From: Acidobacteriota bacterium
GTDB taxonomy: Bacteria; Acidobacteriota; Polarisedimenticolia; J045
Assembly: GCA_020350085.1 (NCBI GenBank)
Contig: CP070706.1
Coordinates: 3,708,681 to 3,717,143, forward strand
DNA: 8,463 nt
Direction: 5' to 3'
The position numbers and the translations under genes are program-made. Shown one piece after another: positions 1 to 6,013 of this stretch; position 1 is the first letter of the stretch, and each line of letters opens with the position of its first letter. Under the pieces are notes generated by a model. The model saw only the letters and a program-made list of their open reading frames with translations, made no database searches and was not told where the DNA came from.

Positions 1-2
1 CG

Positions 3-209
3 AGGTCATCGAATTGCTGGAACTCGGATCGCTTCTGCGCCCGTCCGAGCTCGTCGTTCGACGATCCTCACACCCCGCCCGCGGGGACGGTGGCCTACTA
101 CCTCGTGACGGGTGTCTTCGCGGCGTCCGGCGAGGGCTCGATCGGCGACGATTCCACGGGCGCCGAACGATCGAATGACAACCCCTGCCCCAGCGGCCCA
201 CCGGTGTGA
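3..209 (+). CDS. C-terminal fragment of a secreted/surface protein (5' end outside window)
   Basis: An open frame runs from the window edge (first full codon at base 3) to TGA at 207-209, giving 68 residues with no start codon needed inside the window. The translation contains TPPAGTVAYYLVTGVFAASG and then GEGSIGDDSTGAER and NPCP. I recognise this pattern (G-x-YYLVTG, GEGS-x-G-x-DS-x-G-x-ER, final CP) as the C-terminal signature of many secreted, often multidomain proteins in Acidobacteriota, Myxococcota and similar lineages, where it follows Cys-containing repeats or fibronectin-like modules. The cysteines in NCWNSDRFCA and the last NPCP fit an exported, disulfide-bearing domain. Its function cannot be told from the tail. 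The call as a real gene end rests on this motif, since the frame is short. Nothing about its promoter or partners can be seen. Confidence 0.6.
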   Translation, partial: RSSNCWNSDRFCARPSSSFDDPHTPPAGTVAYYLVTGVFAASGEGSIGDDSTGAERSNDNPCPSGPPV

Positions 210-503
210 GCGCCGACCCGCCGACGCGATGCCCGTGGGGGTGGCCCCTCGTCCGGAGCGCTCATGCTGGTTCGTCAATCTCCTCGAACGGAGGGGCTGC
301 TCGCCGCGTGAGAGGGTGCGGGAGCGTCCCGCGAGATTTGACCGAATCATGCATACCGGGACGCTGTCCGCAAAGCGAGCTCGGACTTCTTGTCCGCGCT
401 GCCAAGACGGAACAGCAACCGCCGCGGCCGATACGTCTCGTCGAGCTACAATCGACTTGGATGTCGTGTCAGATACTGCCAGACAATCAAGAGTGACGAG
501 CTG
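210..503. other. Intergenic stretch without a recognisable gene
   Basis: These 294 bases lie between the end of the secreted-protein fragment and the metallophosphoesterase. Frames cross it on both strands, but their translations are Arg/Pro/Ser-rich with no recognisable motif, as expected of non-coding GC-rich DNA. I see no convincing terminator: the best hairpin, CTCC-tcgaac-GGAG near 280, has a 4-bp stem and no T run. A TACAAT hexamer at 447-452 lies about 50 bases ahead of the downstream start but has no acceptable -35 partner. The promoter of the metallophosphoesterase gene is probably in this stretch. Confidence 0.5.
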
Positions 504-1427
504 ATGCCTGCCTTCGACATCATCGGCGATATTCACGGGCACGCGGAACCGCTGGAATGCTTGTTGAGGCGTTTGGGCTACCGCGACACTGGCGGAGCTT
601 ACCGGCATCCCGCGGGACGAAAGGTCGTGTTTCTCGGAGATTTCATCGACCGGGGGCCCGCAGTCAGGCGTGTTCTTCATGTTCTGCGCGACATGGTCGA
701 GGCTGGCGTAGCCATCTCCGTGATGGGCAATCACGAGTACAACGCGCTCGGATACCACACGCTGGACGAAACCGGCAAACCGCTGCGGCCGCGAAATGTC
801 AAGAACGTCGTGCAGCACCAGGCCACGCTGGCGCAATTTTTCGACCATCGCGCGGAGTGGCGCGGTCACTTGAGGTGGTTTCGGTCTCTGCCGCTCTTCT
901 TGGACCTCGGAGACTTCCGCGTCGCTCACGCGGCTTGGCATCAGCCGCTGATCAACCGGCTGAGAACGGACCGGATCGACGCGCAGCTTCTTCGAAAGTC
1001 GATCGACAAACGGACGATCGCTCATCACGCCATCGAGGCCTTGCTCAAAGGGATCGAGATTCCCCTACCCCGCGGCGCGCTGTTTCGAGACAAGGACGGG
1101 ATCGCGCGCCGTGAGATCCGAGTCAAGTGGTGGATGAATCCCAAAGACCGGACGTATGCCGAGCTGAGCTTACAACCCTCCACGTCCGTACCGAAGAGGA
1201 GCGTGCCCCGACGGCTCTCGCACAAGATCCCCGGATACGCCCGAACCGAGAAGCCCGTATTCGTCGGCCACTATTGGCTCAACCACAACCCACCGCGCCC
1301 GCTCGCGACGAACGTCGCTTGCCTCGACTACAGCGTGGCCAAGGGAGGTTTTCTCTGCGCGTATCGCTGGGAAGAGGGCGATGCGGGGCTGCGTAGAGGT
1401 CGGTTTGTGACCGCACCGTCTGGGTGA
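504..1427 (+). CDS. Calcineurin-like metallophosphoesterase (PPP/ApaH-like phosphatase family)
   Basis: This 307-residue protein has the full set of metallophosphoesterase metal-binding motifs in order: GDIHGH (residues 8-13), GDFIDRG (45-51), GNHEY (75-79), a histidine in VAHAAWH (about 142) and GHYW (255-258), ending with LDYSVAKGG (274-282). These residues hold the two-metal centre in the calcineurin-like superfamily. Overall spacing resembles PPP-type phosphatases and bis(5'-nucleosyl)-tetraphosphatases of the ApaH/PrpE kind. It should therefore hydrolyse a phosphoester or a dinucleoside polyphosphate, but the substrate cannot be fixed from motifs. There is no signal peptide or TM segment, so it is cytosolic. 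I chose ATG 504 because the fold begins almost at once (MPAFDIIGDIHGH). The in-frame ATG at 390 would add 38 Arg/Ser-rich residues without family character. The ribosome-binding site is weak (GAG-rich, gagtgacgag). It stands alone on its strand and converges with the protease-like gene, 40 bases away. Confidence 0.87.
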   Translation: MPAFDIIGDIHGHAEPLECLLRRLGYRDTGGAYRHPAGRKVVFLGDFIDRGPAVRRVLHVLRDMVEAGVAISVMGNHEYNALGYHTLDETGKPLRPRNVKNVVQHQATLAQFFDHRAEWRGHLRWFRSLPLFLDLGDFRVAHAAWHQPLINRLRTDRIDAQLLRKSIDKRTIAHHAIEALLKGIEIPLPRGALFRDKDGIARREIRVKWWMNPKDRTYAELSLQPSTSVPKRSVPRRLSHKIPGYARTEKPVFVGHYWLNHNPPRPLATNVACLDYSVAKGGFLCAYRWEEGDAGLRRGRFVTAPSG

Positions 1428-1467
1428 GAGCGGAACAGGGTCTCCGCGCGGACCTTCGAGATGCCTG

Positions 1468-2040
1468 CTATCGAGGCTCGATCTTGCGTGCCGTCGTGGA
1501 CTCGTCGTGTTGACCGTTCTGAACGAGTTCCTGCTCGTCCAGCAGGTCCCAGAGGAAGTGAGCACGCGTCGCTTCAGCCTCTACGCTCCACTCATGCTCG
1601 TCGGTTCGATAAGGGTCGATGACCGTGACGTCCATGCCCGGAAGAACCGAGTCGAGCGCTGATTCTTCGTCGCTCTCGAGTTCCAGCCAACGGAATCCGA
1701 GCCCGCGTTGATACTTTCCGGCATCGACTCCGATGACGGCGAGATCGCGCTCGGCGTCTCTCGCGATGACCCTTGCCGGCAGGAGGAACCCGGATTCGTC
1801 GCAGCCTACCAGGAGTGCGAGATCACCATCCTCCTCATCTGATACGGCGTGCTCGGCCGTGACGAGAAGGCCGCGGGCGTTGATGAAGAAGCCCGTTGCC
1901 CGACCAGATGCGACATGAACTTCTACCAACGGTGTGTCGCGAATCTCGGACAGATAGTATGGACTGACGATCTCCTCGATATCTGCCTTGAGAACCTGAT
2001 ATTCGTAGCGCTGGCGTCTTCTCCCCGATTTCCGATCCAC
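1468..2040 (-). CDS. Trypsin-like (HtrA/DegP-type) protease-fold protein lacking the serine lobe
   Basis: This 190-residue protein carries the first half of a trypsin-like serine protease of the HtrA kind. GRATGFFINARGLLVTAEHAV (residues 46-66) matches the strand plus catalytic-His segment (His64), and VIARDAERDLAVIGVD (91-106) matches the catalytic-Asp segment (Asp99). The expected GNSGGP serine loop is absent: after PGMDVTVIDP (134-143) the sequence becomes acidic (TDEHEWSVEAE, LLDEQELVQ) and stops. Only 40 bases separate its stop from the facing phosphatase gene, so the missing lobe is not encoded further along. It could be a pseudoenzyme, a peptide- or partner-binding relic, or a gene shortened by deletion. 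There is no signal peptide or TM segment, so it is probably cytosolic, unlike typical periplasmic HtrA. The start is GTG 2040, with GAGAG five bases upstream. An ATG at 2056 is out of frame. It lies 110 bases after the sulfotransferase gene on the same strand and may be co-transcribed. Confidence 0.72.
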   Translation of the reverse strand: MDRKSGRRRQRYEYQVLKADIEEIVSPYYLSEIRDTPLVEVHVASGRATGFFINARGLLVTAEHAVSDEEDGDLALLVGCDESGFLLPARVIARDAERDLAVIGVDAGKYQRGLGFRWLELESDEESALDSVLPGMDVTVIDPYRTDEHEWSVEAEATRAHFLWDLLDEQELVQNGQHDESTTARKIEPR

Positions 2041-2092
2041 CGGCGCTCTCGTTCATGGGTTAGCTCTTGGTCCCAACGCCGGCCAAGGAGAG

Positions 2093-2130
2093 GGGTGTGA
2101 GTGGAGCCCATCACACTTCCCAGCACACCC
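2093..2130 (-). other. Imperfect inverted repeat between two minus-strand genes
   Basis: GGGTGTG at 2093-2099 pairs with CACACCC at 2124-2130, and the adjoining AGTG (2100-2103) pairs with CACT (2114-2117), giving 11 pairs interrupted by a six-base bulge on one side around a ten-base loop. It sits in the 110-base gap after the sulfotransferase stop and before the protease-like GTG. No T run follows on either strand, so it is not a standard intrinsic terminator. It could slow transcription or protect the 3' end of the upstream message, or be chance in GC-rich DNA. Confidence 0.25.
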
Positions 2131-2150
2131 ATCTCCGCGGCAATCAGACG

Positions 2151-3617
2151 CTAAGGTTCCACCGGCACGAGATCACGGCCCACGAGCGCCGGATGGTCGG
2201 GAGGGAGGTGCGTCGCTCTGAACACGCAGTAAGGGGGGTCGCCTGAAGGATTCGGTGCCTCGCCGGAGTACGGATTCTGGTACTCCCAGACGGTTTCTCC
2301 GTTCGGCGATACCTCGAAGAAACGTCCGTCGGGACCGGAGCAGATGAAGGTGTTTCCGTTGGGCAGACGGTGGGCTCCTGAGATGAAGTCCGCGAAAAAC
2401 GATTCTTTCTCCGCTGCGGTGTACTCCCAGACCGGCTCGGCGGGACCGAAGCGGCCTGTGGCCTCTATGGGATACCGACCGTCGGCATCGAGAGGCGGCT
2501 CGATCTCGACGATGGAGGAATAGCCGCGCGCGAGTCGCTTGGCTCCGTTGTTGAACACCAGAATGTTTCCGGCGCCCGGATACTCTCTTGGGATCCAGCG
2601 CGCGTCGTGTTGGCCAAACAGCCGCTGATCGTTCAGCCCGCCGCGGCCGTAGGCTGCGGGATGGCCCCAGCGATAGAGAAGGTCACCGCCTTTTCCGCAT
2701 CGTCCGCCCGCGTGGCCGGCCGCTTGTTCGGTGGTGGTGCTGTGGTCGATGATCCAGATCTCGTTGAAGTACAGCACGCTGAGGGCAATCTGATCGAGCT
2801 CGGCGTTGTAGGCGACCGAGTTCATGTGGGTGAAGTCGGCAAGCTGGTCACCCGTCCTTGCGCCAGCTCCCAGGTAGCCGATCGCCTTGAGCCGCTGCAA
2901 TACCTCGTCGGTCAGCTCCGGTGGCCGGGGCCCGTTGACATCGATCAGCTCCGGATGCTCCGACACCTTGCCGTAGTTCTCACGTTCAGGGTCATACTCC
3001 TGGATCAGGTGATCCCAAAGGTGCCATTCCCAAACGATCCGTCCACCGTTCGGCGGCTCGGGCTTAACCTCGAGGATGCAATCCGGCCACAGCCCCTCCG
3101 GGCCGAGCAGCTCTGGATCGCGTCCCGCCTCGATCGCCTGCTGCGGCGATTTGTGCTCCCCGGCGATGAGCAAGACGTTGCCGTTCGGCAGGGGCTCGAT
3201 GTCGTGATGCTGCTGGATATTTTCCGTGGAGACGGCCCAGTCCCACAGAAGCTCTCCATCCCAGCTCAACTCCTGGACGCGTCCCCCGGCTCCTCCTTGA
3301 TGAATCGGGGCACCCGCTTGTTGTGCACAGCGCAACAGGTGCCCGTTGTCGAGCAGATAGGGCGACACACCCGGTGGGCCCTCGCTGTGCCACGTATGGA
3401 CGACTCTGCCTGCTTTGTCGATGAGGTATGTCGTGTATGACAGGACGGGAGAAAAGAGGACGTAGCCTTCGGCGGCTCCTGCGACCGGTGTGCTGAGCGC
3501 GCGCGATCTGTCGCCGTCTTCGCCGGGGCGCTCGCCGATGCAGCCGAGGCTTGCACCGACAAGGCCCACGAGCAGCAGGCCGAAACCACGGCACCAGGTG
3601 ACAACGCGCCGGGCCAA
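2151..3617 (-). CDS. Aryl-sulfate sulfotransferase (ASST) family lipoprotein, beta-propeller
   Basis: With the start used here this is a 488-residue protein. It opens with a lipoprotein-type signal: ARRVVTW, the hydrophobic core GLLLVGLVGASLG, then Cys26. The rest is a run of beta-propeller-like strands with the pattern of the ASST family: HHDIEPLPNGNVLL (His137/138), FTHMNSVAYN (His264), GQHDARWIP (His337) and SGAHRLPNGNTFIC (His416). The spaced histidines and repeated 'LPNGN' turns recall the E. coli ASST, which moves a sulfuryl group between phenolic donors and acceptors through a catalytic His. Activity on aryl sulfates here is inferred; many relatives are uncharacterised. The signal predicts membrane anchoring outside the cytoplasm. 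The longest frame starts at GTG 3647, but TTG 3617 has GGAGG eight bases upstream, gives a normal signal-peptide length and leaves room for a leader after the predicted -10. An oddity is the insert ELTDEVLQRLKAIGYLG, like the 'LxxLGY' tail seen in sulfatases. It is divergent from phzF. Confidence 0.82.
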   Translation of the reverse strand: MARRVVTWCRGFGLLLVGLVGASLGCIGERPGEDGDRSRALSTPVAGAAEGYVLFSPVLSYTTYLIDKAGRVVHTWHSEGPPGVSPYLLDNGHLLRCAQQAGAPIHQGGAGGRVQELSWDGELLWDWAVSTENIQQHHDIEPLPNGNVLLIAGEHKSPQQAIEAGRDPELLGPEGLWPDCILEVKPEPPNGGRIVWEWHLWDHLIQEYDPERENYGKVSEHPELIDVNGPRPPELTDEVLQRLKAIGYLGAGARTGDQLADFTHMNSVAYNAELDQIALSVLYFNEIWIIDHSTTTEQAAGHAGGRCGKGGDLLYRWGHPAAYGRGGLNDQRLFGQHDARWIPREYPGAGNILVFNNGAKRLARGYSSIVEIEPPLDADGRYPIEATGRFGPAEPVWEYTAAEKESFFADFISGAHRLPNGNTFICSGPDGRFFEVSPNGETVWEYQNPYSGEAPNPSGDPPYCVFRATHLPPDHPALVGRDLVPVEP

Positions 3618-3625
3618 GGCATCTT

Positions 3626-3630
3626 CCTCC
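3626..3630 (-). promoter_or_regulatory. Strong Shine-Dalgarno (GGAGG) deciding a TTG start
   Basis: Reading the minus strand, ACGGAGGAAG is followed by eight bases and the TTG at 3617-3615. The GTG at 3647 has only GGAA three bases ahead, too close to act as a ribosome-binding site. An ATG five bases after the GGAGG motif (minus strand, inside 'agatgcc') is out of frame with the sulfotransferase. This favours the TTG start. Confidence 0.5.
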
Positions 3631-3659
3631 GTGATGCGCGGCAACACTTCCAGTGCTCA

Positions 3660-3665
3660 AGTATA
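3660..3665 (-). promoter_or_regulatory. Possible -10 box (TATACT) of the sulfotransferase gene
   Basis: On the minus strand the sequence reads GATATACTTGAG, with TATACT matching the sigma-70 -10 consensus at five of six positions. The hexamer at the -35 distance is GCCAGT, which is a poor match, so the assignment rests on the -10 alone. Transcription would begin near 3653, giving a leader of about 35 bases to TTG 3617 but only about six to GTG 3647. Confidence 0.3.
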
Positions 3666-3828
3666 TCTGTCGTGGATCTCTTACTGGCTTTGGCCTGACT
3701 CTTCTTCCGTCGTGGCGACAGAAGGTCGGAAAAAGACGATCTCGTCCGAGCGCTTCTTTCACCCGGTCGTGTGCGCTTTCCGAGCCGGGCGAGTCTATCA
3801 TGGGGATTCGCAGTTCACGGAGGTGAAC

Positions 3829-4611
3829 ATGACGCTGTCGGTCTACCAGGTCGACGCATTCACCGACACGCTCTTCGGCGGAAACCCTGCCGCAGTGGTC
3901 CTTCTGCCATCGGAGCTGTCCGAGTCGACGCTACAGTCGATCGCCGCGGAGCACAACCTGTCCGAGACGGCGTTCGTGCTGCCCGAGGAGCAGCATTACC
4001 GGTTGCGCTGGTTCACGCCCGTTCTGGAGGTCGACCTTTGCGGACACGCCACACTGGCGAGCGCATTCGTGCTGTTCGAGACGGGTCTCGCGACGGAGGA
4101 TTCGATCCGCTTCGAAACGAAGAGCGGTTCCCTGTTCGTCACTCGCGACGCCGACCTGATGCGCATGGACTTTCCGTCGCGACCTCCCGAGCCCGCTTCC
4201 TGCACCGATGCGCTGGTTGACGCGCTCGGGGCGCGTCCCTCGGAGGTCCACGGTTCTCGCGACCTGATGGCGGTGTTCGACAGCGAAGAACAGGTGCGGA
4301 GATTGCAGCCCGACTTCGCGAAGATCGCCGCACTGGATGCCTTCGCCGTCGCCGTCACGGCGCCCGGTCGCGAGGTCGATTTCGTCTCGCGCTTCTTCGC
4401 CCCCAAGGCGGGGGTTGCGGAGGATCCCGTGACCGGTTCCGCCCACTGCACGTTGGTTCCTTACTGGGCACGCCAGCTCGCCAAGCGCGAGCTGCATGCG
4501 CGGCAGGTCTCGGCGCGCGGTGGTGAGCTGTTCTGCACCGATCGCGGAGACCGGGTCTCGATCGGCGGACGCGCGGTGATGTATCTCCGTGGCCAGATCG
4601 AGGTGACTTGA
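3829..4611 (+). CDS. PhzF family protein (phenazine-biosynthesis-type isomerase/epimerase fold)
   Basis: This 260-residue protein is a complete PhzF-family member; the family usually spans about 260-300 residues. It begins with YQVDAFTDTLFGGNPAAVVLL (residues 6-26), has the catalytic-Glu segment NLSETAFV (Glu46), the glycine-rich CGHATLA (71-77) and the second-half signature EDPVTGSAH (198-206). In Pseudomonas PhzF the equivalent Glu catalyses isomerisation of trans-2,3-dihydro-3-hydroxyanthranilate. Most relatives outside phenazine clusters have unknown small-molecule substrates, and no other phenazine gene is present here, so I do not call phenazine synthesis. The frame is open back to 3490, but ATG 3829 is the start: GGAGG lies five bases upstream and homology begins at once. 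The ATG at 3800 is out of frame. No signal or TM segment is seen, so it is cytosolic. It stands alone, divergent from the sulfotransferase, and its stop is five bases from an insertion-sequence remnant. Confidence 0.92.
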   Translation: MTLSVYQVDAFTDTLFGGNPAAVVLLPSELSESTLQSIAAEHNLSETAFVLPEEQHYRLRWFTPVLEVDLCGHATLASAFVLFETGLATEDSIRFETKSGSLFVTRDADLMRMDFPSRPPEPASCTDALVDALGARPSEVHGSRDLMAVFDSEEQVRRLQPDFAKIAALDAFAVAVTAPGREVDFVSRFFAPKAGVAEDPVTGSAHCTLVPYWARQLAKRELHARQVSARGGELFCTDRGDRVSIGGRAVMYLRGQIEVT

Positions 4612-4612
4612 C

Positions 4613-4764
4613 CGATTCAGCCGGCCCACGCCTGGCGCAGCAGACGAGCGATCTGCTCGTCCATGAATCGCGATCTCCGCAACCGGTCACCCTCGCTTCG
4701 CTAACCGAGCGGAGATCCTAACGTGATCCAGTGGTCCAATTTTCGGGGTGGGCGCCAGTCGTAG
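4613..4764 (-). mobile_element. Degenerate left end of an IS3-family insertion sequence
   Basis: Upstream of the orfA fragment, the minus strand reads CTGGCGCCCACCCCGAAAAT then TGGACCAC (about 4758 down to 4731). IS3-family elements of the IS2/IS407-like groups often have termini of this kind: a TG-A-CTG start, a C run, a short A/T tract, then TTGGACC. The terminus, a leader of about 50 bases and the orfA start are in the order expected for the left end. The outer boundary is blurred (near 4757-4764), the inner break is at about 4613-4620, and no matching right end, direct repeat or transposase remainder is present in the window. It is a relic and not an active element. Confidence 0.5.
4617..4682 (-). 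pseudogene. Truncated start of an IS3-family transposase orfA
   Basis: On the minus strand TTG 4682 opens a frame reading MRRSRFMDEQIARLL and ending at TGA 4619-4617 after 21 residues (last residues RQAWAG). This closely resembles the first residues of IS3-family OrfA proteins, of the form M(K/R)RSRF-x-x-EQI-x-x-(L/I)-(R/K)-(E/Q)-A-x-AG, which precede a helix-turn-helix of 80-100 residues. GAGGGTG five bases ahead of the TTG looks like its old ribosome-binding site; most orfA genes start with ATG, so the TTG may be decay. Everything after residue 21, including the helix-turn-helix and the DDE transposase, is missing, and the break falls within about ten bases of the phzF stop. The match is from memory of the family and short, so chance is not excluded, but the adjoining IS-like terminal sequence supports it. 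Confidence 0.55.
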
Positions 4765-4790
4765 CTCGGCGGATCGCTCCCACCCCTCAG

Positions 4791-4799
4791 TGATATCCT
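4791..4799 (+). promoter_or_regulatory. Weak possible extended -10 (TGATATCCT)
   Basis: TG-n-TATCCT lies 19 bases ahead of GTG 4818 and matches the extended -10 pattern, but no -35 is visible (GGATCG at the usual distance). Transcription would start near 4806, only about a dozen bases before the GTG and inside the palindrome CACCCCCGGGGTG (4800-4812). If the real start of the gene were ATG 4899, the leader would be about 90 bases. Confidence 0.2.
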
Positions 4800-4817
4800 C
4801 ACCCCCGGGGTGAAGAA

Positions 4818-5549
4818 GTGGACTGGCGCACGTCCGTCGAAAAGCCCACCCGCGAGCCGTCCGGCAGGAGCCGTCTGCGCGATGGCTGTCCGGGACTGAT
4901 GCGCTTCTTCGGACTCGCTGGCTTTCTCACAGCCGGACTGTCGGCACTGCGCGTGGGCGCATCGTGGCTGGGCTACGAGCCCGAGTGGTGGTTTGACGCG
5001 ACGTGGGACATCAAGACCGTCGCGCTCGTCGGGGGCGCGTTTCTCGCAGGGGGTATCGGGGGTCTGTTGGGTGCTTCGATCGGCCTTTCGATCCCGGTGC
5101 CGAACGAAAGGGTGAACCACGCTCTCACCGTCGTCTGGCACTACCTCGCCAACGGCTCGATCGCGTTCGGCTTTCTCGTGGTGCTCGTCATGGGGCGCAC
5201 GGTCGGCGACAACGAAGAGATCGAGGCGTTCGTGAGGGAGATCGGCAGCGAGACCTTCACGCTATACCTTGCGGTGTTCTCCGCCGCGGCCTCGGTGCTG
5301 GCCGCAGTGCTGGTCCTCGTGTTCGGACTTTTCCCTCGGGGTGGGAAGACGCGGCTGCCCGCGGCGTTTTTCGTCGCGGTGCCACCATCGCTTCTCGCGA
5401 GCTACCTGCTATTCGCGCAGTTCGGCTGGAACTCCCGTCTGTGGTTGCTGATCGGTGTGCTGCACCCGATCGCAATGGTGCTCGTCTCGGCGCATCTCGT
5501 GCTGCGAGACGCGATAGCGCGAGAGCAGTCGCGAAAGGGGATGATCTGA
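4818..5549 (+). CDS. Six-TM integral membrane protein of unknown function
   Basis: This 243-residue protein is one I do not recognise. After a charged N-terminus (residues 1-27) it has about six hydrophobic segments: 28-48, 66-90, 104-127, 148-172, 180-201 and 206-229. The C-terminus (RDAIAREQSRKG) is basic. An even TM count with positively charged ends predicts both termini in the cytoplasm. The second segment is glycine-rich (GGAFLAGGIGGLLGASIG), as in packed or pore-lining helices. No transporter or enzyme motif is evident. The start is GTG 4818, with GGGGTGAAG just upstream. ATG 4899, right at the first TM, is the alternative. Its TGA overlaps the ATG of the next gene (TGATG at 5547-5551), so the two are almost certainly co-translated. 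The unit faces the TIR gene and may belong to the same functional block, but this is inference. Confidence 0.75.
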   Translation: MDWRTSVEKPTREPSGRSRLRDGCPGLMRFFGLAGFLTAGLSALRVGASWLGYEPEWWFDATWDIKTVALVGGAFLAGGIGGLLGASIGLSIPVPNERVNHALTVVWHYLANGSIAFGFLVVLVMGRTVGDNEEIEAFVREIGSETFTLYLAVFSAAASVLAAVLVLVFGLFPRGGKTRLPAAFFVAVPPSLLASYLLFAQFGWNSRLWLLIGVLHPIAMVLVSAHLVLRDAIAREQSRKGMI

Positions 5550-6007
5550 TGGCGGAGATCTACCGCCCTTCCCGCTCGGGGCTCTTTCGCTCGGTTCTCT
5601 TCAGTCTGCTTCCGGCCGGCGTGGCTGCGGTCGTGGTTTGGCTCGCTGGCTCGCACATGAACTGGATGGGGTGGGTGGCGTCGGGATTGATGGGGCTGCT
5701 GACGCTGTATCTCTTCCTCCAAACCGTCTTCGTGTTCGCCACGAAGATCGCCTGCGACGAGCGCGGGCTCGCGGTCCTCGCTCCGCTCGGGGCGATCGGG
5801 ATCCTGTGGTCCGACGTCAAGCGCGCCGTGCTCCGCGAGAGGGTCAACGCGCTGAGCCGCACGGATCACATGCTGGTGCTCACGGGTTCGGCGAAAGAGG
5901 TCGTTTGCAACCCCTCCGTTCTCGCCCCCGAAGACGAGCAACGGCTGCTCGACTGCGTGCGGGCGCACGTGACCGTCATCGTGCAGCGGGACAAGCCCTC
6001 GATCTGA
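5549..6007 (+). CDS. Two-TM membrane protein with C-terminal PH-like domain
   Basis: This is a 152-residue protein. Two hydrophobic segments (residues about 13-34 and 40-64) form a short membrane hairpin, followed by a soluble region (66-143) with the strand-strand pattern of bacterial PH domains: TKIACDERGLAVLAPLG, then IGILWSDVKRAVLRE, then HMLVLTGSAKEVVCNP, and a final helix, PEDEQRLLDCVRAHV. The 'D-x-x-G-L … G … I-x-W-x-D-(V/I)' spacing is typical of YdbS/YcxB-like bPH proteins, whose roles are mostly unknown. Both ends should be cytosolic. The start ATG overlaps the stop of the preceding gene (TGATG), with AGGGG eight bases ahead as ribosome-binding site. The frame is open back to 5003, but that part is the shadow of the preceding gene. 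It ends six bases before the stop of the convergent TIR gene, so there is almost no room for a terminator between them. Confidence 0.78.
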   Translation: MAEIYRPSRSGLFRSVLFSLLPAGVAAVVVWLAGSHMNWMGWVASGLMGLLTLYLFLQTVFVFATKIACDERGLAVLAPLGAIGILWSDVKRAVLRERVNALSRTDHMLVLTGSAKEVVCNPSVLAPEDEQRLLDCVRAHVTVIVQRDKPSI

Positions 6008-6013
6008 GCTCGT

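Noticed and set aside
447..452. TACAAT hexamer ahead of the metallophosphoesterase as a promoter
   Set aside because: No -35-like hexamer at 16-18 bases upstream (the region is GC-only), so support is too thin to list it as a site. TTGACC at 338-343 has no -10 at the right distance.
6..1028. Long minus-strand frame (340 codons) over the left edge and the phosphatase gene
   Set aside because: It is antisense to the metallophosphoesterase, which has all its motifs. The translation is Arg/Val/Ser-rich without any recognisable domain, as is common opposite genes in GC-rich DNA.
1440..1465. Possible terminator (GGTCTCCGCGCGGACC) between the convergent phosphatase and protease-like genes
   Set aside because: The pairing is mainly a CCGCGCGG self-complement that leaves no proper loop, and there is no T run on either side.
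2607..3440. Plus-strand frame of 277 codons opposite the sulfotransferase gene
   Set aside because: Shadow of a well-supported gene; no family motif and no ribosome-binding site worth noting.
3829..4611. Evidence for a phenazine biosynthesis cluster
   Set aside because: Only a PhzF-family gene is present. The neighbours are unrelated and most PhzF relatives lie outside phenazine pathways.
3931..4629. Minus-strand frame of 232 codons opposite phzF
   Set aside because: Antisense to a complete PhzF protein with both conserved motif halves.
5003..5548. Upstream extension of the PH-like gene's frame back to ATG 5003
   Set aside because: This part reads as Arg-rich shadow of the six-TM gene. The ATG at 5549 has a ribosome-binding site and the expected TGATG overlap.
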